NCBI RefSeq assembly: GCF_003254055.1
Contig: NZ_QKZT01000001.1
Location: 186,001 to 250,000 of the forward strand
Direction: 5' to 3'
DNA: 64,000 nt
From: Algoriphagus chordae
GTDB lineage: Bacteria > Bacteroidota > Bacteroidia > Cytophagales > Cyclobacteriaceae
Below the pieces are notes generated by a model that had not been told where the DNA came from, did no database searches, and worked only from the letters and a program-made list of their open reading frames with translations. Positions within the stretch are counted from its first letter, which is position 1, and each line of letters begins with the position of its first letter. Positions 15,853 to 23,898 of the stretch are shown here, piece by piece. Made by a program: the position numbers and the translations under genes.

Positions 15853-16365
15853 CTATTTCTCCATTACCGTTCCGCAATTCTTACAAGTATGATTCTCTGG
15901 ATTTCCCCAGAATCTCTCCTGTACTGGCGGTAGCTGTGTGACGATGTCAGTAACCTCGAAGAATTCCTCGTAGAGCTTTTCTCCGCAATTTTCACAGTGC
16001 CAGATAAATCCATCTTCCTCGCCAGCTCTTCTGTAGCGTTCGATCACCAAGCCAATAGTATTAGCTGGACGACGAGGAGAGTGAGGTACTTTGGCTGGAA
16101 GTAGAAAAATTTCCCCTTCACGGATATGAATGTCTTTTGGCTTTCCGTCTTCAATTACTTTCAGCACGATATCGCCTTCTAGCTGGTAGAAAAACTCTTC
16201 TCCCTCGTTGGAATGATAGTCTTTTCGGGAATTTGGCCCGCCTACAACCATCACAATGAAGTCATCATTCCCTTTATAAACCTGCTGATTCCCGATAGGT
16301 GGTTTCAATAGATGTCTGTTTTCATCTATCCATTTTTTGAAGTTGAAAGGTTGAGCTAAGGCCAT
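15853..16365 (-). CDS. nbaC: 3-Hydroxyanthranilate 3,4-dioxygenase
   Basis: Cupin dioxygenase of 170 residues opening 3-hydroxyanthranilate to 2-amino-3-carboxymuconate semialdehyde, the precursor of quinolinate. The catalytic Fe(II) ligands fit H51, E57 and H95, with substrate-binding R47, R99 and E110 in place. The C-terminus keeps the bacterial rubredoxin-like metal site C124-x2-C127 and C161-x2-C164. All key residues match the well-studied bacterial enzyme numbering. It precedes kynU and kmo on the same strand but is separated from them by the repeat element, so co-transcription is uncertain. Divergent from the dipeptidase gene. Confidence 0.97.
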   Translation of the reverse strand: MALAQPFNFKKWIDENRHLLKPPIGNQQVYKGNDDFIVMVVGGPNSRKDYHSNEGEEFFYQLEGDIVLKVIEDGKPKDIHIREGEIFLLPAKVPHSPRRPANTIGLVIERYRRAGEEDGFIWHCENCGEKLYEEFFEVTDIVTQLPPVQERFWGNPENHTCKNCGTVMEK

Positions 16366-16482
16366 ATCGCTTAATATTCTGATAAAATTGAAAATCGATC
16401 CGAAGATTACTTAATTGTATTACTCCCTAAAAGTATTAAAAAACATAGGCTTTTTTGGCTTACTTTGTCTTAACCCCAAAAA

Positions 16483-17475
16483 ATGATGAGCTACCCAATA
16501 ATTGACATGCACTGTGATTTGTTGTCCTATTTGGCAAGAATCCCGGGAGCGAACCCGTATGCAAAAGGTGAAATTGCCTGTGCTATTCCTTGGTTACAAG
16601 CTGGAAAGGTGCGAATGCAGATTTTGGCGATATATACCGATGTAAAGCCAGAAAGCATGAGTTTGGCAACTAGACAGGCTCATATTTTCTCTGAATTATT
16701 GGAAAAAAATGAGAATGATCTTGCCTATGCGGATGCTGAATTCTTACAAAATTGGGACAAGCAAAACTGTGTCGGGATCAAAGCTTCCGTGGAAAATGCT
16801 GCTGGTTTTGGTAATGAATCGGCAAGTTGGAATGAGATCTATAGCCAGTTTGATGCTATTTTGCAAAAAGTAAAATCTCTCGCTTACATCAGCTTGACGC
16901 ATCATACCGAAAATCGCTTTGGGGGCGGAAATTATACCAAAGGCATCGGTTTGAAGGACGATGGGAAAAAGCTGCTCGACTACATGGCTGGCAAAAGTAT
17001 TCCAATTGATCTATCACATACTTCTGATTTGCTTGCTGAGGGAATTTTGAATCATATCGATAGCAATACCTTAGATATTCCAGTGATCGCAAGTCATTCC
17101 AATTTCAGAGAAATCTGGAATCATCCGCGAAATTTGACCGATGAGTTTGCCAAGGAAATCATCCATCGTGGAGGAATCATTGGAGTGAATTTTTTGAGAG
17201 CTTTCTTGGATCCTGAAGTTCCGGAGCGGCTATTTGAACATATTCTTCGTGGTTTTGAACTTGGAGGAGAAAAGTCCATCTGCTTTGGAGCTGATTATTT
17301 TTATACCAAGGATTTTGGTGATCCAGCACGCTTCCCATTCTATTTCCCACTAGTGGAGAATGCCGGAAAATATCCTTCATTAATCGAAAGCATGGAAGAC
17401 AAATTAAGCGCAGCCGATTTAGAAGGTCTAGCTTATAGAAATTCACTGGAGTTCTACCGCAAAATCCAATCTTAA
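16483..17475 (+). CDS. Membrane dipeptidase (peptidase M19 family)
   Basis: 330-residue zinc-dependent amidohydrolase-fold dipeptidase. Metal-site motifs visible are the N-terminal H10-C-D12 (MHCD), an acidic residue in GIKASVENAAG (about 107), IDLSHT (about 180), IASHSNFR (about 204) and the late Asp in CFGADYFY (about 266). There is no signal peptide, so it is probably cytoplasmic despite the family name. The preceding bases contain TTACTTTG (16460-16467), one mismatch from the -7 consensus. Its stop codon overlaps the next start by 1 bp (TAATG), so the two genes are translationally coupled. Substrate unknown. Confidence 0.9.
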   Translation: MMSYPIIDMHCDLLSYLARIPGANPYAKGEIACAIPWLQAGKVRMQILAIYTDVKPESMSLATRQAHIFSELLEKNENDLAYADAEFLQNWDKQNCVGIKASVENAAGFGNESASWNEIYSQFDAILQKVKSLAYISLTHHTENRFGGGNYTKGIGLKDDGKKLLDYMAGKSIPIDLSHTSDLLAEGILNHIDSNTLDIPVIASHSNFREIWNHPRNLTDEFAKEIIHRGGIIGVNFLRAFLDPEVPERLFEHILRGFELGGEKSICFGADYFYTKDFGDPARFPFYFPLVENAGKYPSLIESMEDKLSAADLEGLAYRNSLEFYRKIQS

Positions 17476-18089
17476 TGTCTTCTCACCATTTCGTCAAAGA
17501 TAAACAGGAGCCAGCTGTGATGATTTTGGAACTCGATCAAATCCGATTTGATCAGGTTTCACCTCTTCTAGAATGGGTTCCGACGGTACTTGTGAGTGAA
17601 AAAGTGCTAGATCAAGTTATGAGTTGGGGAATTAAAATAGATGTAATTCTAGCTTCAGAGGCTTTTCAAGCAGAAAATCAACATTTACTGGAAGAGCAAT
17701 ATCCAGTGAAATTCCTCAACACCTTAGATGAAAAATATCTGCAAACTGGACTTGATTATTTGGTCTCCACTGAGCACAAAGCAGTGCATTTGGTAGGCAT
17801 TTCACATCTGAAAGCACTTGAGCTGCAGGACAAACTTGAGCTACTGAATCTTACAATTTTAGATGGTGATTGGAAATATTACCCTGTGAAATCGGGTGAA
17901 TTCAAAAAATGGTTTGCAGAAAGCAATATCCATATCCATGGAAAAGAAGGAATGCCGGTGCAGATTCAAAATGAAAATGGAGAGTTGATCCTGCCAATTA
18001 CCTATGCCACGATGCTGGAAGTGCCCGAGGGTATTACAGAGATTAAAGCACCTGGGATTTTTTGGATTGGGGAGCAGGTTTATTCATAA
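17475..18089 (+). CDS. Conserved hypothetical, possibly thiamine-pyrophosphokinase-like
   Basis: 204 residues with no signal peptide or membrane helix. The N-terminal half has an alternating strand/helix pattern (TVLVSEKVLDQVMSWGIKID followed by VILASEAF, about 37-65) resembling the nucleotide-fold half of thiamine pyrophosphokinases, and HAVHLVGISHLKAL-like strands near 97-110; the C-terminal half is beta-rich. The acidic catalytic GDxDS motif of true thiamine pyrophosphokinases is not present, so activity should not be assumed. It overlaps the dipeptidase by 1 bp and converges with a minus-strand membrane gene, overlapping it by 47 bp. Function unknown. Confidence 0.7.
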   Translation: MSSHHFVKDKQEPAVMILELDQIRFDQVSPLLEWVPTVLVSEKVLDQVMSWGIKIDVILASEAFQAENQHLLEEQYPVKFLNTLDEKYLQTGLDYLVSTEHKAVHLVGISHLKALELQDKLELLNLTILDGDWKYYPVKSGEFKKWFAESNIHIHGKEGMPVQIQNENGELILPITYATMLEVPEGITEIKAPGIFWIGEQVYS

Positions 18090-18429
18090 ACTTTAGAAAC
18101 ACTAAGGTTCCAATAACATAACAAACCACATCCAATGGGTCTGCAGTGTAAGTCGTTGATTTAAATGGCAATAAAACTTCAAATACCAGAGAGAAATACA
18201 CCAAGCCGATCATCACCTGCTTTGTGCTGAAAGTGAGTTCCCCGCCTGCTGGATGCCAGCATCTCATTAACTGAAGGCAAATCCCAAAGACCACAGGCAT
18301 CGCCATCAGATCATCCCCATAGGAATGGTAAACAGGCAGGAATATACCTAGCGATTTTTCCAGGTATTGATTTACCCAAAAAGCGATGGAGGCAAAAATG
18401 AAAATTGGATTTTTGAACATACCCATCAT
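18043..18429 (-). CDS. Small integral membrane protein, unknown
   Basis: 128 residues from the ATG at 18429, which overlaps the TGA of the preceding zinc-ribbon gene (ATGA), so coupled translation is likely. The frame also opens 8 codons earlier at 18453. Four hydrophobic helices are visible; the third-to-fourth region FEVLLPFKSTTYTADPLDVV recalls VanZ-like proteins, where a P-x-R/K-x-x-x-x-D-x-x-D motif joins the last helices. Function unknown. The 3' end overlaps the convergent 17475-18089 gene. Last gene of a four-gene minus-strand cluster. Confidence 0.75.
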   Translation of the reverse strand: MMGMFKNPIFIFASIAFWVNQYLEKSLGIFLPVYHSYGDDLMAMPVVFGICLQLMRCWHPAGGELTFSTKQVMIGLVYFSLVFEVLLPFKSTTYTADPLDVVCYVIGTLVFLKFMNKPAPQSKKSQVL

Positions 18430-18710
18430 CCCGGCAAAGCGGCTATAAACCACATAATAAAAGTCATGATAGCCATAAAGACGGTGTAAAACAGGTTACC
18501 GGATTTCTTAAAGAATTTTTTAAACCCAGAATCTTCGGGGTTGATGTAAAACATCCATCCCTTTTCTTGGCGATCTTGCTCCTGAATGAATTTTTCCTTC
18601 CGCTCAAGCTCTACGGGAGATAGAAACTCTCCGCAATGCTCACAACGATCCTCGTAATTATTTGTCCAAATCGACCATTCTCCGCAATGGGGACATTTTT
18701 TCTGGCTCAT
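18426..18710 (-). CDS. Zinc-ribbon protein with C-terminal membrane helix
   Basis: 94 residues. Two CxxC knuckles form a zinc ribbon at the N-terminus (KKCPHCGEW at 4-12 and DRCEHCGEF at 21-29). A charged linker follows (about 30-60), then a transmembrane helix near residues 73-92 (FYTVFMAIMTFIMWFIAAL). The topology suggests a tail-anchored protein with a cytoplasmic metal-binding head. It starts 4 bp after the HigA-like gene and its stop overlaps the next start, so it belongs to the same operon. No functional assignment. Confidence 0.8.
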   Translation of the reverse strand: MSQKKCPHCGEWSIWTNNYEDRCEHCGEFLSPVELERKEKFIQEQDRQEKGWMFYINPEDSGFKKFFKKSGNLFYTVFMAIMTFIMWFIAALPG

Positions 18711-18714
18711 ATGA

Positions 18715-19083
18715 TTATGCTATTTCTTTGTCTGATTTACCTATTAAAACCTCAACAGGCAAACAAAGTTTTTCACTTAATCCACGAATCATATCAACAG
18801 TCAGGCTTCTTTTCCCCTTGAGAATTTTTGAAATGTTACCTTGATCACCCATTATGGGTTCCAGGTCTTTGTTCTTCAATCCCAAATCCTCCAATCGAAT
18901 TTTTATTGCTTCTATCGGGTCAAGAGTTGGTAACTGAAAATTTTCTTGTTCATAGAGTTTGACTAGAGTTACTAATAATTCTAACTCATCACCTTCCTGT
19001 GTTCCTTGCTCAGCATCAAATATCTCATCTATTCTCGCTAGATAGTTTTGATACATCGCTTCATTTTGGATTATCTTAATCAT
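18715..19083 (-). CDS. HigA-type antitoxin / XRE transcriptional regulator
   Basis: 122 residues of the HigA antitoxin family. The N-terminal region IDEIFDAEQGTQEGDELELL (about 18-37) is the family signature, and the HTH lies at about 60-110 (IEAIKIRLEDLGLKNKDLEPI, then GNISKILKGKRSLTVDMIRGL). HigA proteins neutralise the HigB RNase and repress their own promoter. No HigB-like toxin lies on either side: the gene before it encodes a secreted protein, and the gene after it a zinc ribbon. The start overlaps the preceding stop (ATGA at 19083-19080). Phased repeats upstream of the cluster (19719-19778) are candidate operators. An orphan antitoxin or a domesticated regulator. Confidence 0.88.
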   Translation of the reverse strand: MIKIIQNEAMYQNYLARIDEIFDAEQGTQEGDELELLVTLVKLYEQENFQLPTLDPIEAIKIRLEDLGLKNKDLEPIMGDQGNISKILKGKRSLTVDMIRGLSEKLCLPVEVLIGKSDKEIA

Positions 19084-19718
19084 TTGCTAAAGTATTTTCC
19101 GTAAGTACTTTCTGCATAGAATGAAGAGCATTGGTTGGTATATACTACGATTTCATTTTCCGCAATTTTATTCCAATGTTCTACAAGTTCCATTTCAATA
19201 TTGTAACATTTCATCTTCCTTATTGTCAACCCTCCAATTGGTGGCGGGGGTGGAGAAGCAACGGTCTCAAAAATTTTATCTTCTTTATAAACTGCTTCAC
19301 TGAAAGGGCGGAGGTTTTCAAATTTTTCTATTCGAGTACCAACTATGATATACTTTTCTCCAAACCTGAAGGCTTGAATGCAGTTGCCAGTTTCAAACTG
19401 ATTGATAAAAACGAATTCAGTTTTTAAGTTTCCCTTATAAATCTTTTCTACTTTGAATTTTAAATCTATTCCAAACTTTTCGCTATCCAAAGTAGCTTTT
19501 ATAGAGTCATTATGATGAACATTTTCAACAGCAGTGCCCAATAAAACATAGTCAGCATTCTTTGTGATTTTTTTTACATCTTTTTTAGTTAGGGACATGC
19601 AGGTGCAAGTCCATCCAATAGTCGGAAGACTTAGTAAGAAAAGGATGAGCATTATCCTTTTCAGATATGAAGCAAAATGATTTTGATGCATTTCAGTTTG
19701 TTGAATTTTTTCTATCAT
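19080..19718 (-). CDS. Secreted CTC-motif protein (TIMP/NTR-like), unknown function
   Basis: 212 residues from the first ATG. A hydrophobic signal segment (about 21-36, MLILFLLSLPTIGW) runs into CTC, and the protein continues with KNADYVLLGTAVEN, a beta-strand-rich region and two further cysteines. The CTC start plus the VLLGTV-like strand is the pattern of tissue-inhibitor/netrin (NTR) domains found as secreted proteins in bacteria. A PPPPP run lies near 156. The first 22 residues precede the signal and resemble the N-terminus of the downstream HigA-like protein, so the true start may be M10 (19691) or M23 (19652). Its stop overlaps the HigA start by 4 bp. Function unknown. Confidence 0.75.
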   Translation of the reverse strand: MIEKIQQTEMHQNHFASYLKRIMLILFLLSLPTIGWTCTCMSLTKKDVKKITKNADYVLLGTAVENVHHNDSIKATLDSEKFGIDLKFKVEKIYKGNLKTEFVFINQFETGNCIQAFRFGEKYIIVGTRIEKFENLRPFSEAVYKEDKIFETVASPPPPPIGGLTIRKMKCYNIEMELVEHWNKIAENEIVVYTNQCSSFYAESTYGKYFSK

Positions 19719-19778
19719 TATTACAATCTAATAACTTAATACTTAAGTCTAGTGTCTTTATACTCAAATCTAGCGTCT
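19719..19778. repeat. Three 21-bp-phased direct repeats, candidate operators
   Basis: Two 18-bp direct repeats, TACTTAAGTCTAGTGTCT (19740-19757) and TACTCAAATCTAGCGTCT (19761-19778), agree at 15 of 18 positions. A weaker third copy (19719-19736, 11 of 18) lies at the same 21-bp interval, two helical turns. The set ends exactly at the first start codon (19718) of the HigA-like cluster, and one copy overlaps the end of prmC. The position and phasing suit repressor binding by the HigA-like protein; this is inference. Confidence 0.55.
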
Positions 19779-20603
19779 ACCAATTGCAATTCTCTCCTTT
19801 CCATTCAGATCCTTCAAAACCTGAACTTCGGAATATCCCAAGTTCTGCATCAAGTCTGCAACTTCTTTCCCATACTTTTCATTTATTTCAAAATACAATT
19901 TACCACCTGACTTCAGTAACTGTTTTCCCTTTTCAGCTATTACTCGGTAAAAAATCAGCGGATCAGCATTGCTGACGAACAAGGCCAATTCAGGCTCAAA
20001 ATCCAGCACATTTCTGTGCATTTCAGATTTTTCCAGCTCAGGAATGTAAGGGGGATTACTTACCAAAATATCCAACTCTGAGACTTCTGGAGTCTCAGTC
20101 AGAATATCACAGTTGGAAAAAGTAACTTTAGTACCTAGTGCTTCTGCGTTTTGAGCGGCTATTTCTAATGCTTCATCAGAAATATCTACTGCAAAAACTT
20201 CCAGATTTCTCATCTCCAATGCCAATGAAATAGGAATACAACCCGTTCCAGTGCCAATGTCTAATATCTTCAATCCTGCTTTGGGATTCTCTTTGATGAT
20301 TAAATGAACCAATTCCTCAGTTTCATTTCTTGGAATCAAAGTAGCTGAGCTAACGAAAAACTCTCTGCCATAAAAAGGGCCTTTCCCCATGATATACTGA
20401 ATAGGCTCCCCAGTTTTCAATCGCTCAAAGTCTTCAAATAGCTTTGGAGGAAAGGAGCTTTCATCAGCTTCATTCAAAATCTCCGTTCTCTTCCATCCTA
20501 GATGATGTTCAAAAAGCCAGCTCAGGATTGATTCAGCCTCTTGCTTCTCGTAGATCGAAAGTTTAGTAGCCCAGGAAGAAAAAACGTCTTGATAAGTAGG
20601 CAT
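19770..20603 (-). CDS. prmC: Release factor glutamine N5-methyltransferase
   Basis: 277 residues. PrmC methylates the Gln of the GGQ motif in peptide-chain release factors. Seen: the N-terminal helical domain with AESILSWLFEHHLGW (about 18-32), IPRNETEELV (about 91), SAM motif I ILDIGTGTGCIPISLAL (about 115-131), the acidic end of strand 2 (VFAVDIS), and the catalytic NPPY in VSNPPYIPE (about 185). Standard length. A TACCTTTG promoter element lies 30 bp upstream on its strand. Downstream on the same strand is the HigA-like accessory cluster, whose upstream repeats overlap the prmC stop codon. Confidence 0.97.
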   Translation of the reverse strand: MPTYQDVFSSWATKLSIYEKQEAESILSWLFEHHLGWKRTEILNEADESSFPPKLFEDFERLKTGEPIQYIMGKGPFYGREFFVSSATLIPRNETEELVHLIIKENPKAGLKILDIGTGTGCIPISLALEMRNLEVFAVDISDEALEIAAQNAEALGTKVTFSNCDILTETPEVSELDILVSNPPYIPELEKSEMHRNVLDFEPELALFVSNADPLIFYRVIAEKGKQLLKSGGKLYFEINEKYGKEVADLMQNLGYSEVQVLKDLNGKERIAIGRR

Positions 20604-20632
20604 AGCGAAATGGCTTTTGGAGGATTGAATTG

Positions 20633-20640
20633 CAAAGGTA
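20633..20640 (-). promoter_or_regulatory. -7 promoter element of prmC
   Basis: On the minus strand the octamer is TACCTTTG, an exact TAnnTTTG match, 29 bp before the prmC start codon. It forms a divergent pair with an identical octamer on the plus strand at 20740. Confidence 0.55.
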
Positions 20641-20739
20641 TCAAAACCAAAATTTCTATTTCGTCACCAAGTTCACAATCTGAATACACAGTTTTTCAAG
20701 CCTTTTAAATCTCATTCTGACAGACTCAGAAAGAAAAAC

Positions 20740-20747
20740 TACCTTTG
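20740..20747 (+). promoter_or_regulatory. -7 promoter element of the RsmB-like gene
   Basis: TACCTTTG is an exact TAnnTTTG match. Its last base is the G of an in-frame GTG at 20747, so transcription must begin after that codon; this decides the start of the gene in favour of the ATG at 20765. Confidence 0.6.
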
Positions 20748-20764
20748 TGCAGAATTTATTTCGC

Positions 20765-21952
20765 ATGAAACTACACAACAACACCATCCGCGGAGTTCAT
20801 ACCGCACTTGCAGCCATTTTCGAAGAAGGTCAGTACGCTGATAAAGTGATCGAAAGAACACTGAAATCCAATCCAAAATGGGGTGCGCGTGACCGCTCTT
20901 TCATTGCAGAAACTACTTATGAAATGGTTCGTTGGTGGCGTCTAATCAATTTTTTGAGCCCGAGTAAGGACCCATACGATCTTTTTGGAACCTATTGGTT
21001 GATGCAGGGTCATAGCCTCCCACCATGGGAAGAATTTGCAAAAATCAATCCTGACAAGATCAAAGAAAAGTACGAGAAATTGGATGATCCAGCTAAGTTG
21101 GAATCTGTTCCCGATTGGCTTTTTGATCTAGGGAAAAAAGAATTGGGTGACAAATGGGAAGCTGAAATCCACAGTTTGAATCAGGAAGCACAGGTAGTTT
21201 TACGTGTCAATACGCTTAAAATCACTCGTGAGCAACTGAAAAACAGATTAGCTGAGGACAATATTCATACGCACATTATTAAGGGTTATCCAGATGCTTT
21301 GATCTTAGATGAAAGAACTAATGTGTTCCGTAATGCAGCTTTCAAAGAAGGGATGTTTGAAGTGCAGGATGCCTCTTCTCAATTGGTGGCTCAGGCATTA
21401 GCTGTAGAGCCTGGCATGCGAGTGATTGATGCCTGTGCAGGAGCTGGAGGAAAATCCCTTCACATAGCTGCCTTAATGCAAAATAAGGGTAAAGTTCTTT
21501 CTATGGATTTGCACGAATGGAAACTTCAGCAAACCAAGCTAAGAGCACGTCGTGATGGTGTTTCTATCATTGAGAGAAAAGTAATCGAAGGTTCCAAGAC
21601 CATTAAAAGAATGAAAGAAACGGCTGATAGATTACTATTAGACGTTCCTTGTTCTGGTTTGGGAGTGCTTCGTAGAAATCCTGACACCAAGTGGAAACTT
21701 TCTGAGGAGTCCATTGCTCAAGTAATACAGACCCAACAAGAAATCCTTCAAAGCTATCCCTCCATGGTAAAGCCAGGTGGACAAATGGTCTATGCTACTT
21801 GTAGTATTTTGCCTTCTGAAAATCAGGATCAAATCGCCAAATTCTTAGCAAGCGAAGCAGGTAAAGACTTTACATTGATCGAGGATCAGAAAGTCCTAGC
21901 ACAAGAGAGTGGCTTTGATGGCTTCTATATTGCAAGGCTCCAAAAGAAGTAG
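20765..21952 (+). CDS. RsmB/NOP-family RNA (cytosine-5) methyltransferase
   Basis: 395 residues from the ATG at 20765 (the frame opens at GTG 20747, but the -7 element covers it). An N-terminal NusB-like helical region (about 1-140) is followed by a Rossmann SAM domain. Motif I is VIDACAGAGGKSLHIAALMQ (about 223-242). The two catalytic cysteines of m5C methyltransferases are in DVPCSGLGVLRRNPDTKW (about 295) and VYATCSILPSENQDQI (about 341). It is probably an rRNA methyltransferase of the RsmB type, though the target cytosine cannot be read from sequence. Divergent from prmC. Confidence 0.93.
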   Translation: MKLHNNTIRGVHTALAAIFEEGQYADKVIERTLKSNPKWGARDRSFIAETTYEMVRWWRLINFLSPSKDPYDLFGTYWLMQGHSLPPWEEFAKINPDKIKEKYEKLDDPAKLESVPDWLFDLGKKELGDKWEAEIHSLNQEAQVVLRVNTLKITREQLKNRLAEDNIHTHIIKGYPDALILDERTNVFRNAAFKEGMFEVQDASSQLVAQALAVEPGMRVIDACAGAGGKSLHIAALMQNKGKVLSMDLHEWKLQQTKLRARRDGVSIIERKVIEGSKTIKRMKETADRLLLDVPCSGLGVLRRNPDTKWKLSEESIAQVIQTQQEILQSYPSMVKPGGQMVYATCSILPSENQDQIAKFLASEAGKDFTLIEDQKVLAQESGFDGFYIARLQKK

Positions 21953-22096
21953 GTTTGATATCTATGATGTCTTAAGAGATGAAAATCAACAGGGAAAATT
22001 CAATTTCAAACTGAGAATTATTTATTTCTTCTAACCGTAAGTTTGGTTTGAGCAAGAAATAGAGCACTATTCCAAATTTATTTTGGACTGGATTAG

Positions 22097-22125
22097 TTTG
22101 GCATTGGATTTTGTTTGTAACTTTG
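22097..22125 (+). promoter_or_regulatory. Promoter of guaB
   Basis: TTTG (22097-22100), a 17-bp spacer and TAACTTTG (22118-22125) give both Bacteroidota promoter elements in order, 38 bp before the guaB start. This is the best complete promoter in the window. Confidence 0.65.
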
Positions 22126-22162
22126 ACGCGCAAATAGGGTTACCTCCATACCAATATTTGCC

Positions 22163-23641
22163 ATGAATAGAAATTCCGACAAGTTCCTTTACGAAGCACT
22201 CACCTACGACGACGTGCTTCTTGTCCCAGGTTATTCAGAAGTCCTTCCACGTGACACGAATACCTCTACCCAACTCACCAAGAAAATCAGGCTAAACATT
22301 CCTTTGGTTTCCGCTGCTATGGACACGGTAACAGAGGCTGAATTGGCTATTGCCATAGCCCTTGAAGGCGGCCTTGGGTTTGTTCACAAAAATATGTCCA
22401 TAGAGCAGCAGGCGGCGCAAGTGCGCAAAGTAAAGCGTTCTCAGGCAGGTATGATCCTAGACCCTATCACTTTACATGTAGATGCCAAGGTGAAGGATGC
22501 CGAAAGCATCATGCGAGAATTTAATATTGGCGGCATTCCTGTAGTCGATGAAAATAAGGTTCTTACAGGTATCATCACCAATCGTGACCTGCGCTTCATC
22601 AAGGATCAGGATCGTCCTATTCGCGAGATCATGACAATCGAAAATCTCATTACCGCCAAATCTGGTGTATCGCTGGAGCAAGCAGAAGAGATTCTTCAAG
22701 AATATAAAATCGAGAAACTTCCGATTGTAGATGATGAATATAAGCTAACTGGCTTGATCACTTACAAGGATATTTTGAAGAGAAAAGACAAGCCAAATGC
22801 TTGTAAGGATGAATTTGGAAGACTACGCGTTGGTGCAGCTGTAGGTGTGACTGCAGATATTGTGGAGAGAGTTGAGGCATTGATGAATGCAGGTGTGGAT
22901 GTAGTATCTATAGACACTGCTCATGGTCACTCCAAAGGAGTAATTGAAACTTGTAGAAGAATCAAAGATGCTTTCCCAGACTTAGAGGTAATCGTAGGGA
23001 ATATAGCTACACCGGAAGCGGCTATCGCGCTGGCTGACGCTGGAGCTGATGCTGTCAAAGTCGGTGTAGGACCAGGGTCTATCTGTACAACTAGAATCAT
23101 TGCTGGTGTAGGTGTTCCTCAACTATCAGCTGTGTTTGAATGCGCTGAGGCATTGAAAGGTCGCGGAGTTCCTATCATCGCAGATGGTGGTATTCGCTAT
23201 TCTGGTGACTTGGTGAAAGCGATCGCTGCAGGTGGAAGTTCTATCATGATCGGATCTTTACTTGCTGGAACAGAAGAAGCCCCTGGGGAAATGATCATTT
23301 TCCAAGGAAGAAAATTCAAGTCTTACAGAGGCATGGGCTCTTTGGAAGCGATGGAATCTGGTTCCAAAGATCGTTACTTCCAAGATGCAGAAGACAATAT
23401 CAAAAAATTGGTTCCAGAAGGAATCGTAGGTCGAGTTCCTTTCAAAGGCTTGGTTTCTGAGGTTCTTTACCAACTCGTAGGAGGTCTTCAAGCAGGAATG
23501 GGCTACTGCGGTACTCAGACCATCGAGGATCTTCAGACCAATGGCAAATTCGTGAAAATCACTGCTGCTGGCGTGAAAGAATCACATCCACACGATGTAT
23601 CTGTAACTAGAGAAGCTCCTAACTACAGCCTCAAATCATAA
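22163..23641 (+). CDS. guaB: Inosine-5'-monophosphate dehydrogenase
   Basis: 492 residues, normal IMPDH length. Oxidises IMP to XMP with NAD+, the committed step to GMP. Order: N-terminal barrel start ([15 protein letters not shown], 15-29; [13 protein letters not shown] near 50), two CBS domains (about 95-215; IPVVDENK and [13 protein letters not shown]), then the rest of the barrel with the catalytic loop [13 protein letters not shown] (about 302-314, active Cys), the phosphate loop GGIRYSGDL and the flap [10 protein letters not shown] (about 393). C-terminal potassium-site region follows. Own promoter and a strong terminator at 23675; monocistronic. Confidence 0.98.
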   Translation: MNRNSDKFLYEALTYDDVLLVPGYSEVLPRDTNTSTQLTKKIRLNIPLVSAAMDTVTEAELAIAIALEGGLGFVHKNMSIEQQAAQVRKVKRSQAGMILDPITLHVDAKVKDAESIMREFNIGGIPVVDENKVLTGIITNRDLRFIKDQDRPIREIMTIENLITAKSGVSLEQAEEILQEYKIEKLPIVDDEYKLTGLITYKDILKRKDKPNACKDEFGRLRVGAAVGVTADIVERVEALMNAGVDVVSIDTAHGHSKGVIETCRRIKDAFPDLEVIVGNIATPEAAIALADAGADAVKVGVGPGSICTTRIIAGVGVPQLSAVFECAEALKGRGVPIIADGGIRYSGDLVKAIAAGGSSIMIGSLLAGTEEAPGEMIIFQGRKFKSYRGMGSLEAMESGSKDRYFQDAEDNIKKLVPEGIVGRVPFKGLVSEVLYQLVGGLQAGMGYCGTQTIEDLQTNGKFVKITAAGVKESHPHDVSVTREAPNYSLKS

Positions 23642-23674
23642 TTAACTCGGGTTTTTAACCCATTGACTAATACC

Positions 23675-23705
23675 AAAAAAGACCGGAAACCCCGGTCTTT
23701 TTTTG
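23675..23705 (+). terminator. Intrinsic terminator after guaB
   Basis: AAAAAAGACCGG (23675-23686) pairs with CCGGTCTTTTTT (23692-23703) around aaacc. The A/T flanks make it usable in both directions. Confidence 0.92.
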
Positions 23706-23791
23706 TTTCTCAGAAAATGAATTATGTATATCCACTTTTCTACCAGTGAAGAGGGAAAAGCAATTAAGAATATGTTCAAATTTATAATTGA

Positions 23792-23825
23792 GGTCATTCG
23801 GTCTTCGGTCATCGGTCTTCCGACC
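23792..23825. repeat. Heptamer-type intergenic repeat
   Basis: The stretch is built from near-identical 7-bp units of the form TC(A/T)TCGG (tcattcgg, tcttcgg, tcatcgg, tcttccg). A related string, tcggacatcggtcac, occurs at about 15808-15822. It lies in the 258-bp gap between guaB and the RES gene, which otherwise shows only the guaB terminator. Not coding and too irregular for CRISPR. Confidence 0.5.
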
Positions 23826-23898
23826 AGATAAGCAAAGAATCTAAGGCACCTGGCTTCATTGCGGATAATTACAAAATGAATCTTCCAATTTTAATTCC

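Noticed and set aside
20747..20764. GTG start at 20747 for the RsmB-like gene
   Set aside because: The exact -7 promoter element TACCTTTG covers this codon; the downstream ATG at 20765 is used instead.
23792..23825. Heptamer repeats considered as CRISPR
   Set aside because: Units are 7 bp and irregular with no spacers, and no cas gene is in the window.
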